28,541 nucleotides of DNA from Micromonospora_J zhanjiangensis (GTDB lineage: Bacteria > Actinomycetota > Actinomycetes > Mycobacteriales > Micromonosporaceae). Shown here piece after piece: positions 15,225 to 23,351 of the stretch (position 1 is the first letter of the stretch; every line of letters starts with the position of its first letter). Under the pieces are notes generated by a model that had not been told where the DNA came from, did not search any database, and was given only the letters and a program-made list of their open reading frames with translations. The DNA lies in the NCBI RefSeq assembly GCF_042650605.1, contig NZ_JBHSBN010000044.1, positions 1-28,541 of the forward strand. The letters run 5' to 3'. Made by a program: the position numbers and the translations under genes.

Positions 15225-16019
15225 TCAGGGTCGGGCGGGCAGCCGGAGCCCGACTATCCCGCCGTCGACGGCCAGCGCCGTACCGGTGACCGAGCCGGCC
15301 GCCGGGCCGGCCAGGTAACCGATCGCGGCGGCGACCTCGTCGGCCGTCACCAACCGGCCGGTGGGCTGCCGGCCGAGCAGCGCGGCCCGCTCCGCAACCG
15401 GGTCGGCGGCCCGGTCGAGCAGCCGGCCCACCCAGGGCGTGTCGGCCGTGCCCGGGTTGACGCAGTTGACCCGGATGCCTTCCGCCACGTGGTCGGCGGC
15501 CATGGCCAGGGTCAGCGCGAGCAGGGCCCCCTTGCTGGCCGCGTAGAGCGCCCGGCCGGGCGCCCCGACGGTCGCCACGAACGAGCAGGTGTTCACGACG
15601 GCGGCGTGCGCCGACGCGCGCAGGTGCGGCAGCGCCGCCCGGGTGACCCGGACGGCGCCGAGCAGGTTGACGTCGAGGACCTGGTGCCACTGCTCGTCCG
15701 GGTTGTCCTCGACCGTACCGACCGCACCGATGCCGGCGTTGTTGACCACGATGTCGATGCCGCCGAGGGTCGCCGCGACGGATTCGACGGCGGCCCGGAC
15801 CCCGGCGTCGTCGGTGACGTCCACCCGCAGCGCGAGCAGCGGCTCCGGCAGGTCCCGCGGGTCCCGGTCCAGCACCGCGACGGCCGCTCCCCGGCGGTGC
15901 AGCAGCCGGGCGGTGGCCAGCCCGATCCCGGAGGCGCCGCCGGTCACCAGGGCGCGCAGTCCGGCGAACTCCCCGGCCGTACCCGTCGGGCCGGCCACGG
16001 ACCCGTCGGCGGCGGTCAT
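15225..16019 (-). CDS. SDR oxidoreductase (fucose or ketodeoxyfuconate dehydrogenase candidate)
   Basis: The 264-aa classical short-chain dehydrogenase has TGGASGIG at 26-33, an acidic D51 after the second strand (suggesting NAD rather than NADP), NNAG at 93-96, catalytic S146, Y159 and K163, and the PG motif NPGTADTPW. The start overlaps the preceding hydrolase stop by 1 nt. In L-fucose oxidation pathways, SDRs act either as L-fucose 1-dehydrogenase or as 2-keto-3-deoxy-L-fuconate 4-dehydrogenase. It sits directly downstream of the hydrolase that uses the product of the latter enzyme, so the ketodeoxyfuconate role is favoured, but this is inference. Confidence 0.82.
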   Translation of the reverse strand: MTAADGSVAGPTGTAGEFAGLRALVTGGASGIGLATARLLHRRGAAVAVLDRDPRDLPEPLLALRVDVTDDAGVRAAVESVAATLGGIDIVVNNAGIGAVGTVEDNPDEQWHQVLDVNLLGAVRVTRAALPHLRASAHAAVVNTCSFVATVGAPGRALYAASKGALLALTLAMAADHVAEGIRVNCVNPGTADTPWVGRLLDRAADPVAERAALLGRQPTGRLVTADEVAAAIGYLAGPAAGSVTGTALAVDGGIVGLRLPARP

Positions 16020-16891
16020 CAGGCCTGCCCCACGATCTGGCGCTGCCGGCCGAGTCCGTCGATCTCCAACTCCAGGACGTCCCCGGCCCGCAGGTACGGG
16101 GCGTCCGGGCGGCCCAGGGCGACGCCGGCCGGCGTGCCGGTGTTGATCACGTCACCGGGTTCCAGCACCAGGTACTGGCTGAGGTACCAGATCAGGTACC
16201 GGACGTCGAAGACCATGTTCCCGGTGTGGCCGTGCTGACGCGGTGTGCCGTTGACCCACAGCCGCAGTCCCAGCCCCTGCGGGTCGGCTACCTCGTCGGG
16301 GGTGACCAGCAGCGGACCCAGCGGGTTGAACGTCTCGCAGGACTTGCCCAGGTCCCACTGGCCGGAGAACTCGAGTTGGAACTCGCGCTCGGACACGTCG
16401 TTGCTGATCGCGTAGCCGGCGATGACGTCGTCGGCCGCGGCCGGCGAGTCGAGGTAGCGGGCCTTCCTGCCGATGACGACGGCCAATTCGACCTCCCAGT
16501 CGGTCTTGCGCGATCTCCTCGGCACCAGCACCCGGTCGTACGGTCCGATCACGGTGGCCGGGTCCTTGAGGAAGACCACCGGCCGGTCGGGTACCGGAGC
16601 ACCCGTCTCGGCGGCGTGGTCGCGGTAGTTCAGCCCGATGCAGACGACCTTGCCGGGGCGGGCCACCGGCGCGCCGACCCGGACCGGTGACTCCTCGCCG
16701 GTGAGCTGGACGCCGAGCACCTCGGGCAGGTCGCCGGCGGCCAGCGCGGCGCGCGCCCGGGCCACGCCGTCGCCCGCCAGGAAGGCGCCGCAGATGTCCG
16801 GGGTGAGGGACGAGAGATCCCGGAACCGGCCGTCGGCGTCCCGCACCGCCGGCCGCTCGGCACCGGGTGGTCCCACGCGCAGCAGTCGCAT
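16019..16891 (-). CDS. FAH-family hydrolase, 2,4-diketo-3-deoxy-L-fuconate hydrolase candidate
   Basis: The 290-aa protein has the fumarylacetoacetate-hydrolase fold: a small N-terminal domain, then the conserved GLNYRDHAAETG (86-97), FLKDPATVIGP, the metal ligands E133, E135 and D165 (DWEVELAVVIG, AISNDVSERE), GKSCETFNPLGP and the C-terminal VINTGTPAGVALG. Length and motifs match hydrolases that split 2,4-diketo-3-deoxy-L-fuconate or -rhamnonate into pyruvate and L-lactate, the last step of the pathway. The start and stop each overlap a neighbour by 1 nt (TGATG type). The family also contains acylpyruvases, so the substrate rests on the neighbouring L-fuconate dehydratase and SDRs. Confidence 0.85.
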   Translation of the reverse strand: MRLLRVGPPGAERPAVRDADGRFRDLSSLTPDICGAFLAGDGVARARAALAAGDLPEVLGVQLTGEESPVRVGAPVARPGKVVCIGLNYRDHAAETGAPVPDRPVVFLKDPATVIGPYDRVLVPRRSRKTDWEVELAVVIGRKARYLDSPAAADDVIAGYAISNDVSEREFQLEFSGQWDLGKSCETFNPLGPLLVTPDEVADPQGLGLRLWVNGTPRQHGHTGNMVFDVRYLIWYLSQYLVLEPGDVINTGTPAGVALGRPDAPYLRAGDVLELEIDGLGRQRQIVGQA

Positions 16892-17652
16892 CAGCGGGCC
16901 AGCCAGCCACCGTCGACCGGGATGACCGTCCCATGCACGTAGGCGGCGGCGTCGGAGGCGAGGAACACCGCGACACCGGCCAGGTCCCCGGGTCGGCCCC
17001 ACCGGCCGGCCGGTATCCGCTCCAGGATGGACCGGTTGCGCTCGGGCTGGTCGCGCAGGGCCTGAGTGTTGTCGGTGGCGATGTAGCCGGGGGCGATCGC
17101 GTTGACGTTGACCCCGTGCGGCGCCCACTCGTTGGCCAGCGCCCGGGTCAGCCCGGCGATGCCGGACTTCGCGGCGGCATAGCCGGGCACCGTGACGCCG
17201 CCCTGGAAGCTCAGCATCGACGCGGTGAAGATGATCTTCCCGGCGCCGCGCCGGAGCATGTCCCGGCCGACCTCGCGGGCGAGCATGAACGGGGCGTTGA
17301 GGTCGACCTCCAGCACGTGGTCCCAGTCCGCGTCGGTGTGCTCCGCCGCGGGTGCGCGCCGGATCGTGCCGGCGTTGTTGACCAGAATGTCCACCGGCCG
17401 CTCCCGCCCGGCCAGCCAGGTCGTGAGGTCGCGGACGGCAGCCCGGTCGGCCAGGTCCGCCCGGTACGGCACGAACGAGCGGCCGTGGGCCGTCACCCGC
17501 TCGGCCACCTCGCTGCCGCTGGCCTCCAGGGACGCGCTGACCCCGACGACGTCGGCCCCGGCCGCGGCCAGCCCGTCCGCGATCGCCAGGCCGATCCCCC
17601 GCCGGCAACCGGTCACCACGGCCAGCCGGCCGGTCAGGTCGAACGGATTCAC
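16891..17652 (-). CDS. SDR oxidoreductase, KduD-like (ketodeoxyfuconate dehydrogenase candidate)
   Basis: This 253-aa short-chain dehydrogenase opens with the KduD/gluconate-5-dehydrogenase-like NPFDLTGRLAVVTG. It has TGCRRGIG (14-21), NNAG (92-95), S145, Y158 and K162, and ends VIPVDGGWLAR. The GTG start at 17652 overlaps the upstream dehydrogenase stop by 4 nt. KduD-type enzymes oxidise keto-deoxy sugar acids, so it is a strong alternative to the SDR at 15225-16019 for 2-keto-3-deoxy-L-fuconate 4-dehydrogenase. The presence of two different SDRs means one probably does the C1 or another oxidation. The sequence alone does not decide. Confidence 0.83.
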   Translation of the reverse strand: MNPFDLTGRLAVVTGCRRGIGLAIADGLAAAGADVVGVSASLEASGSEVAERVTAHGRSFVPYRADLADRAAVRDLTTWLAGRERPVDILVNNAGTIRRAPAAEHTDADWDHVLEVDLNAPFMLAREVGRDMLRRGAGKIIFTASMLSFQGGVTVPGYAAAKSGIAGLTRALANEWAPHGVNVNAIAPGYIATDNTQALRDQPERNRSILERIPAGRWGRPGDLAGVAVFLASDAAAYVHGTVIPVDGGWLAR

Positions 17653-18674
17653 CCGACACCCCCACAGTCGATGAGCACCTTGACGTCGCCGCCGGCCTCC
17701 AGCGCGGCGAAGGCCCGCCCGACGTCCTCGATCGGAACGATCCGGGAGATCAGCCGGCTGGTCGGCACCCGTCCGCTGCGGACCAGCCAGACCGCCTCCG
17801 CGTAGTCCTCCCGCTGGTAGACCCGGACCCCGAGGACCTCCAACTCCCGCCAGAAGATCCGGTGCAGGTCGACCTCGCGCGGCGTGGGGTGGATCGCCAC
17901 CACCACCAGCCGGCCACGTACCGCCAGCAGGTCGGTGGCGATCCGGACCCCGGCGGCGGAGCCGGACACCTCGAACACGACGTCGGCCCCGGCGCCCCCG
18001 GTGCTTTCCAGCACCTGCCGGGCCACGTCGACGGCCGTCGGGTCCACGACGGACAGACCCAGGTCCGCGGCCACCGCGCGCCGGTGCGGGTCGAGTTCCA
18101 GTACGGTCACCGTGGCGCCGGTGGCCTGGGCGACCTTGCCGATGAGCAACCCCACCGGGCCGGCGCCGATGACGACCGCGTGCTCGCCGGCCGTGAGCCG
18201 GGACCGGCGTACGTCGTGCACGGCGACCGCGGTCGGTTCGATCAGCGCGGCGTGGTCGAGGGGCAACTCCTCGGGCAGCGGCACCAGGACCCGGGCCGGC
18301 ACGGTCCAGGAACTCTGCATCGAACCGGTGGAGTCGATGCCGATGAAGGTGAGCCGGTGGCAGATGTGGGTGTGCCCGGCGCGGCAGGCGGGGCACTCGC
18401 CGCACCAGTCCAGCGGCATCACGGTGACCGGGTCACCCACCCGGTGTCCCTCGACCCCGTCACCGAGTTCGGCGATCCGGCCGGACATCTCGTGCCCGAT
18501 CACCGCGGGTACGCGTACCCGGTGGTCCATCGCGCCGTGCAGGACGTGCAGGTCGGTCCCGCAGATGCCGGTGTACGCCACGTCGATGCGGACCTCGCCC
18601 GGTCCGGGCGGCACCGGATCGGTGTCCTGGACGGTCATCTTGCGGTCGCCGACGTAGTGGGCGCTGCGGGTCAT
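17649..18674 (-). CDS. Zinc-dependent medium-chain alcohol/sugar dehydrogenase
   Basis: The 341-aa MDR-family enzyme has catalytic zinc ligands C38 and H61-E62 (GICGTDLH, VIGHEMSG), structural zinc cysteines C91, C94, C97 and C105 (CGECPACRAGHTHIC) and the NAD motif VIGAGPVGLLIG. It resembles threonine/sorbitol/butanediol dehydrogenases. The ATG at 18674 overlaps the rhaM stop by 1 nt, with GGAG upstream inside rhaM. Its job in fucose use is not certain: it could oxidise the sugar at C1, act on a related sugar or sugar acid such as L-galactose or D-arabinose derivatives, or handle lactaldehyde. No step of the textbook pathway strictly needs it. Confidence 0.85.
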   Translation of the reverse strand: MTRSAHYVGDRKMTVQDTDPVPPGPGEVRIDVAYTGICGTDLHVLHGAMDHRVRVPAVIGHEMSGRIAELGDGVEGHRVGDPVTVMPLDWCGECPACRAGHTHICHRLTFIGIDSTGSMQSSWTVPARVLVPLPEELPLDHAALIEPTAVAVHDVRRSRLTAGEHAVVIGAGPVGLLIGKVAQATGATVTVLELDPHRRAVAADLGLSVVDPTAVDVARQVLESTGGAGADVVFEVSGSAAGVRIATDLLAVRGRLVVVAIHPTPREVDLHRIFWRELEVLGVRVYQREDYAEAVWLVRSGRVPTSRLISRIVPIEDVGRAFAALEAGGDVKVLIDCGGVG

Positions 18675-19060
18675 CACTCTGCTCCGTCGTTCGTCGTCGG
18701 CCGTCGGTCCGCGCTCTCGTCGCTGTCGTCGCTGTCGTCGGCGAGATGCCAGACCTCGCGCATCGGGGCCCACCAGTGGCCGGAGCCGGGTTCGGCGAGC
18801 GACTGCTGGCACGGGTCGGTCAACGTCCACCAGGCCCGGGTCTGCGGATCGGCGGCGATCCGGGCCTGGTCCGCCGCGTGGTCCTCGCCGACGTACTCGT
18901 AGTAGCCGAACAACAGGTCGTCGTGCAGGAAGATGGTGTAGTTGCGGATGTTGGCCGCGCGCAGTGTCTGCTCGACGGCGGGCCAGACCGCGGCGTGCAG
19001 CCGCAGGTAGGTGTCGCGGTGTTCCGGTCGGAGCCGGATCACCGAACCGTAGCGTTGCAT
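18674..19060 (-). CDS. rhaM: L-rhamnose/L-fucose mutarotase (RhaM family)
   Basis: The 128-aa protein has the RhaM fold: MQRYGSVIRLRPEHRDTYLRLH at the start with H22 where the E. coli RhaM catalytic histidine lies, NYTIFLHDDLLFGYYEY in the middle, and the C-terminal LAEPGSGHWWAPMREVWHL. It interconverts alpha and beta anomers of 6-deoxy sugars, supplying the form used by the dehydrogenase. The ATG at 19060 follows GGGAGG. The family is usually about 104 aa; here a tail of about 22 residues follows, beginning with an acidic repeat (DDSDDSDES) encoded by 9-nt repeats near 18718-18738. It is the first gene of the left fucose operon, just downstream of a FadR-type operator. Confidence 0.9.
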   Translation of the reverse strand: MQRYGSVIRLRPEHRDTYLRLHAAVWPAVEQTLRAANIRNYTIFLHDDLLFGYYEYVGEDHAADQARIAADPQTRAWWTLTDPCQQSLAEPGSGHWWAPMREVWHLADDSDDSDESADRRPTTNDGAE

Positions 19061-19094
19061 GGCATGCCTCCCGGCAGTACGAGGCCCTTGACGA

Positions 19095-19140
19095 CGGCAT
19101 ACATATGATGTCTTTATAGTGGAGGTGCCGCGGATGTCCG
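19095..19140 (-). promoter_or_regulatory. Promoter and operator of the rhaM operon (divergent with regulator)
   Basis: On the minus strand, CGGACA (19140-19135) and TATAAA (19118-19113) form a -35/-10 pair with a 16-nt spacer. Immediately downstream is the operator-like ACATATGATGT (19101-19111, plus-strand reading). The block 19095-19119 matches 26141-26167 upstream of the sugar-binding protein except for a 2-nt gap and a 2-nt change. The divergent regulator gene starts at 19208, so the site could also autoregulate it; TTGACG at 19088-19093 is a possible plus-strand -35. Confidence 0.65.
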
Positions 19141-19207
19141 GCGGCGCATTCAGGCAGCGCGCCCGCCGCGGTAGCGGACCTCCGGGCCGGCGGCGAAGGA
19201 GACCACC

Positions 19208-19909
19208 GTGGCGTTGACCGACGAGGCGATCGCCAAGATCCGCGGCCTGATCCAGAGTGGAGAGCTGCCCCCGGGCACGCGACTGCCGCCGGAGCAGCAA
19301 CTCGCCGCGCAGATGGGCCTGTCCCGCAGCGGCGTGCGCGAGGCGGTGAAGGTGCTCGAGTCCGCCCGGGTGCTCGACGTGCGCCGCGGCGACGGCACGT
19401 ACGTCACGAGCCTCGCCCCCCGGCTGCTGCTGGAGGGCCTCGGCCTGGCCGTGGAGCTGCTGCGCGACGACACGCTGCTGGAGGTCATGGAGGTACGCCG
19501 GCTGCTGGAACCGGTGGCGACCGGCCTGGCGGCGCTGAGCATCTCCGACGAGCAGCTCGACGAACTCGGCCGCATCCTCGACGAGATGCGCTCGGCGGCC
19601 GACGACGCGGAACAGCTCATCCGGTTCGACACGACGTTCCACCACACCGTCATCACCGCCACCGGCAACGAGACGCTCACCTCGCTGCTGGCCGGGCTGT
19701 CCGGCCGTACCGTCCGGGCCCGGGTGTGGCGGGGGCTGATCGAGGGCAACGCGGCGCACAAGACCATCGACGAGCACCAGGCGATCTACCTGGCGCTGCG
19801 CTCGCGCGACCAGCTGCTCGCCCAGGCCAGCGCGCTGCTGCACGTCAACACCTCCGAGGCGTGGCTGCGCGCGGTGCTGTCCAGCTCGGCCACCGCCCCG
19901 GGGGAGTGA
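19208..19909 (+). CDS. FadR-subfamily GntR regulator of the fucose locus
   Basis: The 233-aa regulator has an N-terminal winged helix-turn-helix (about 5-75; GELPPGTRLPPEQQLAAQMG, SRSGVREAVKVLES, DGTYVTS) and an FCD effector domain (about 80-220). The FCD metal-ligand set is visible as D141, H145, H190 and H212. FCD regulators usually bind sugar acids or other organic acids, so L-fuconate or a keto-deoxy derivative is a likely inducer. It is transcribed divergently from rhaM and convergently with the lactonase gene. The GTG at 19208 has AAGGAG 6 nt upstream. Likely targets are the ACATC-type palindromes at 19101, 26147 and 26266. Being next to them supports local control, but binding is inferred. 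Confidence 0.88.
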   Translation: MALTDEAIAKIRGLIQSGELPPGTRLPPEQQLAAQMGLSRSGVREAVKVLESARVLDVRRGDGTYVTSLAPRLLLEGLGLAVELLRDDTLLEVMEVRRLLEPVATGLAALSISDEQLDELGRILDEMRSAADDAEQLIRFDTTFHHTVITATGNETLTSLLAGLSGRTVRARVWRGLIEGNAAHKTIDEHQAIYLALRSRDQLLAQASALLHVNTSEAWLRAVLSSSATAPGE

Positions 19910-19953
19910 ACCGGCCGCCGACCGTCGACGCGGCCGGGCGTACCCGATCGGTC

Positions 19954-20889
19954 TCACGCCGTGTCCCGCGCGCCGGTCGGTCCGGCGGCCCGTTCCCCGG
20001 GCGCCGGGGCTCCGCCCGCGGGCCCGGCTGCCGCGTCCGGTGGCCCGGTCAGGCGGTAGGTCCGTAGGGCGGTGCCGGCGAAGATGTCCCGCCGCTGCGC
20101 CGCCGACAGCGGCGGCAGCGCCGCGCGCAGCGCGGCCAACACCCCCGGGTAGTCCGCGGCGAGCAGACAGACCGGCCAGTCGGAGCCAAACATCAGACGT
20201 TCGGCGCCGAACTCCGCGACCGCGACCTCGACGAACGGACCCAGCGACTCCGGTGTCCAGCCGGGACCGGCCTCGGTGACCAGCCCGGACAGCTTTCCCG
20301 CGACGTTGGGGTTGCCGGCCAACTCCGCCAGCGGTCCACGCCAGTCGCGCAGCCCGGCCGCGCCCTGGTCGATGCGCGGCTTGCCGAGGTGGTCGAGGAC
20401 GAACCGGAGTTCCGGCAGGGCCCGTGCCGCCCGGGCCGCCGACGGGATCTGGTCGGCCCGGATCACCAGGTCGAACACCAACCCGGCCGCGCCGATCGCG
20501 GCCAGCCCGCGGCGTACGTCGGGACGGTCCAGGTAGTCGGGATCGTCCTCGCCCTGCACCTGCGCGCGGACGCCGACCAGCAGGTCAGCACCGGGCAGCC
20601 GGCGGTAGCGCGCGACGGTGCCCGCGACGTCCTCGGCCGCGACGTCGATCCAGGCCACCACCCCGAGGATGGCCGGGGTGTCGGCGGCCAGGCCGAGGAA
20701 CTCCGGCACCTCGTCCGGATGGCACCGGCCGCCCTCGACCAGGACGGTGCCGGACACCCCGGCCGCGGTGATCTCGGCGGTCAGGTCGGCGGGCGTGAAC
20801 GGGCGGCGGATGGCCGCCAGCCCCGGCTCGTCGAGCCAGTGGTAGCCACGCTCGGGCTGCCACAGGTGGTGGTGCGCGTCGATGATCAT
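19954..20889 (-). CDS. L-fucono-lactonase, amidohydrolase-2 family
   Basis: The 311-aa TIM-barrel hydrolase (COG3618 type) starts MIIDAHHHLW with the metal-binding H6-X-H8. It continues with YHWLDEPGLAAIRRPFTPAD, LVEGGRCHPDE, FVLDHLGKP and the late MFGSDWPVC carrying the catalytic or metal aspartate. This is the pattern of L-fuconolactonase and L-rhamnonolactonase, which open the sugar lactone to the acid. The ATG at 20889 overlaps the L-fuconate dehydratase stop by 4 nt, which fits adjacent pathway steps. A low-complexity Ala/Gly/Pro tail of about 30 residues follows the fold. It ends the right fucose operon, converging with the regulator gene across 44 nt that show no clear terminator. Confidence 0.9.
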   Translation of the reverse strand: MIIDAHHHLWQPERGYHWLDEPGLAAIRRPFTPADLTAEITAAGVSGTVLVEGGRCHPDEVPEFLGLAADTPAILGVVAWIDVAAEDVAGTVARYRRLPGADLLVGVRAQVQGEDDPDYLDRPDVRRGLAAIGAAGLVFDLVIRADQIPSAARAARALPELRFVLDHLGKPRIDQGAAGLRDWRGPLAELAGNPNVAGKLSGLVTEAGPGWTPESLGPFVEVAVAEFGAERLMFGSDWPVCLLAADYPGVLAALRAALPPLSAAQRRDIFAGTALRTYRLTGPPDAAAGPAGGAPAPGERAAGPTGARDTA

Positions 20890-22229
20890 GCGATCTCCGC
20901 GGTGGTGGCGGGTTCGGTCGTCCGGTCCGCCGCACCGTCCGCCCACTGCGGTCCGTCCGGGAACCGGTACGCGGTCAGGGTCTCGGCGACGATCTCCGCG
21001 CTCATGCCGGGCACGGTGGGCGCCCGGTACCGTCCACCGCTGATCCGGACCGGGTCGACGAAGTGCTCGTGCAGGTGGTCGACGTACTCGATGGCCCGGT
21101 CCTCGGTGCTGCCGCTGACCGCCACGAAGTCGAACATGGCCAGGTGCTGGACCAACTCGCACAGGCCCACCCCGCCGGCGTGCGGGCAGACCGGTACGCC
21201 GAACTTCGCGGCGAGCAGCAGCACCGCCAGGTTCTCGTTCACGCCCGCGACGCGGCAGGCGTCGATCTGCACCACGTCCACCGCCGCGGCCTGCAGCAAC
21301 TGCTTGAACACCACCGCGTTGTGCACGTGTTCGCCGGTGGCCACCTTGACCGGGGCCAGGGCCCGGCGGATGGCGGCGTGCCCGAGCACGTCGTCCGGCG
21401 ACGTCGGTTCCTCGATCCAGTACGGGTCGAACCGGCGCAGTTCGCGCATCCAGCCGATGGCGTCCGGCACGCCCCAGATCTGGTTCGCGTCGACCGCGAT
21501 CCGGACCTTCGGCCCGACGGCCTGCCGGGCGATGCCCAACCGGCGTACGTCGTCGGTCAGGTCGCCGCCCACCTTGAGCTTGATCAGGTCGTAGCCGGCG
21601 TCGACGGCCTCCCGGCACAACCGGGCGAGCTTCTCGTCGTCGTAGCCGAGCCAGCCGGGGGTGGTGGTGTAGGCCGGGTACCCCTCGGCGAGCAGGATCC
21701 GTTCCCGCTCGGCCCGACCGGGCGCCGCGGTACGCAGCAGGGCGAGCGCCTCGTCCTCGGTCAGCGCGTCGCGCAGGTAGCGGAAGTCGACCTGGCCGAC
21801 CAACTGCTCCGGGGTGAGGTCGGCGAGCAGTTTCCACAGCGGCTTGCCGGCCCGCCGGGCGGCGAGGTCCCAGACCGCGTTGACCAGGCCGCCGGCGGCC
21901 ATGTGCACGACGCCCTTCGCCGGGCCGAGCCAACGGATCTGGCTGTCGCCGACCAGTCGCCGGGACAGTTCGCCCGGGTCGGCGATCAGCTCGTCGACCG
22001 GCTGGCCGACCACCATCGGGGCGAGCGAGCGGACCGCCGCGACGGCGAGTTCGGTGCCCCGGCCGACGGTGAAGACCAGCCCGTGCCCCTCGGCGCCGGC
22101 GGTGGTCCGCAGCACGACGTAGGCGGCGGAGTAGTCCGGGAACGGGTTCATGGCGTCGGACCCGTCCCGGTGCCGGGAGGTGGGGAACCGTACGTCGAGG
22201 GTGTCCACGGACGAGATGCGTTCGGTCAC
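20886..22229 (-). CDS. fucD: L-fuconate dehydratase (enolase superfamily)
   Basis: The 447-aa mandelate-racemase-like enolase-superfamily enzyme removes water from L-fuconate to give 2-keto-3-deoxy-L-fuconate. Residues fit Xanthomonas FucD nearly one to one: the KXK motif K217/K219 (LIKLKV), metal ligands D247 (AVDANQ), E273 (WIEEP) and E300 (ATGEH), and H350 (CPHAGG). The N-terminal segment RFPTSRHRDGSDAMNPFPDY and WLGPAKGVVHMAAGG are hallmarks shared with FucD and human ENOSF1. This gives the clearest pointer to L-fucose rather than L-rhamnose as the substrate of the locus. The GTG start at 22229 has AGGAG 5 nt upstream. It follows the permease after a 72-nt gap holding a hairpin and overlaps the lactonase by 4 nt. 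Confidence 0.95.
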   Translation of the reverse strand: MTERISSVDTLDVRFPTSRHRDGSDAMNPFPDYSAAYVVLRTTAGAEGHGLVFTVGRGTELAVAAVRSLAPMVVGQPVDELIADPGELSRRLVGDSQIRWLGPAKGVVHMAAGGLVNAVWDLAARRAGKPLWKLLADLTPEQLVGQVDFRYLRDALTEDEALALLRTAAPGRAERERILLAEGYPAYTTTPGWLGYDDEKLARLCREAVDAGYDLIKLKVGGDLTDDVRRLGIARQAVGPKVRIAVDANQIWGVPDAIGWMRELRRFDPYWIEEPTSPDDVLGHAAIRRALAPVKVATGEHVHNAVVFKQLLQAAAVDVVQIDACRVAGVNENLAVLLLAAKFGVPVCPHAGGVGLCELVQHLAMFDFVAVSGSTEDRAIEYVDHLHEHFVDPVRISGGRYRAPTVPGMSAEIVAETLTAYRFPDGPQWADGAADRTTEPATTAEIA

Positions 22230-22250
22230 CGGTGCTCCTGAGGTGTCGAC

Positions 22251-22269
22251 GGCGCCGTGGTACGGCGCC
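22251..22269. terminator. 8-bp GC hairpin between permease and fucD
   Basis: GGCGCCGT (22251-22258) pairs with ACGGCGCC (22262-22269) around a 3-nt loop. It sits inside the operon after the permease stop on the minus strand. Without a U-tract it is at most an attenuator or mRNA-processing point separating transport from enzyme genes. Confidence 0.4.
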
Positions 22270-22301
22270 CGGCGGAAGGTTTTGCGGGCGTCTGCGCCGC
22301 C

Positions 22302-23351
22302 TCACGTCTGCGCCTTGCCTCCGGTGATGCGGGAGACCACCAGGGCCACCAGGATGACCGCGCCGTTGAGGAAGTTCGTCCACTGCGCCGGCACCCCGGC
22401 CAGCGCCAGGACGTTGATAATCATGAACAGCAGTAGCACGCCGGTGAACGCGCCGAACACCGTTCCCTTGCCGCCGTTGAGGCTGACCCCGCCGATCACC
22501 GCCGCGGCGAAGACCTGGAAGATGGCGCCGTTGCCCTGCGCGGCCGGGACCGAGGCGAGCCGGCCGCTGATCAGCAGCCCGGCGAGGGCCGCCAGCATGC
22601 CGGCCACGACGAGGGTGAGCCAGAGGATCCGATCGGTACGGATACCCGCGGCGCGGGCCGCGTCGACGTTGCCGCCGATCGCGTACAGCGCCCGCCCCGG
22701 CCGGGTGAAGCCGAGCACCACGATCCCGCCGACGAACAGCAGCAACGACAACCAGATCGACGCCGGTACGCCCAGCCAGGTGGTCGACCCGAGATAGGTC
22801 ATCGACTCCGGCAGGGCGAAGAACGTCTTGCCGCCGGAGATGCCGGTCAACAGGCCGCGCAGCACGATGAGCATGCCCAGCGTGACGATGAACCCGTTGA
22901 GGCCGAAGCGCACGATGAGCAACCCGTTGAACGCGCCGACGAGCGCGCCGACGAGCAGCACCACCGGGACCGCCCAGCCCCCGGACAGCGCGTGCAGGCC
23001 GAGGCCGTGGGTGACCGCCGGATCGACGATCAACCAGGCCGCGATGCCCGGCGCGAGCCCGAAGGTGGACTCCAGCGAGAGGTCCATCTTGCCGGCGATC
23101 AGCACCACGGTCTCGGCCAGCACCACGATGGAGATCTCCGACATGCTCTGCAGCACGTTCACGATGTTGTCGGACCGCAGGAAGACCGGGTTGACGATGA
23201 ACCCGACGATCGCGACCGCGATGATGGCCGGCACCAGGGCCAGGTCGCGCAGCCGCGCGATCGCCAGGGTCCGCGGCGGGGGCGTTGCCGGTGGGGGCGA
23301 CGGCGGCGCCGCGGACGGCGACCCGGGTGCGGTGGAGAGCGTGTCAGACAT
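22302..23351 (-). CDS. Sugar ABC transporter permease (CUT2), probably L-fucose
   Basis: The 349-aa protein of the BPD_transp_2 family has a Pro/Ala-rich hydrophilic start of about 30 residues followed by eight to ten membrane segments. Conserved parts are LIAGKMDLSLESTFGLAPGIAA (the counterpart of the GhIDLSVGS motif, here changed to KMDLSLES), GLNGFIVTLGMLIVLRGLL and YAIGGNVDAARAAGIRTDRI. It forms the membrane channel for the ATPase encoded just upstream, whose stop overlaps this start by 8 nt. The K-M-D-L-S-L-E-S variant is seen in a subset of CUT2 permeases for less common sugars. The substrate assignment is by operon context. Confidence 0.9.
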   Translation of the reverse strand: MSDTLSTAPGSPSAAPPSPPPATPPPRTLAIARLRDLALVPAIIAVAIVGFIVNPVFLRSDNIVNVLQSMSEISIVVLAETVVLIAGKMDLSLESTFGLAPGIAAWLIVDPAVTHGLGLHALSGGWAVPVVLLVGALVGAFNGLLIVRFGLNGFIVTLGMLIVLRGLLTGISGGKTFFALPESMTYLGSTTWLGVPASIWLSLLLFVGGIVVLGFTRPGRALYAIGGNVDAARAAGIRTDRILWLTLVVAGMLAALAGLLISGRLASVPAAQGNGAIFQVFAAAVIGGVSLNGGKGTVFGAFTGVLLLFMIINVLALAGVPAQWTNFLNGAVILVALVVSRITGGKAQT

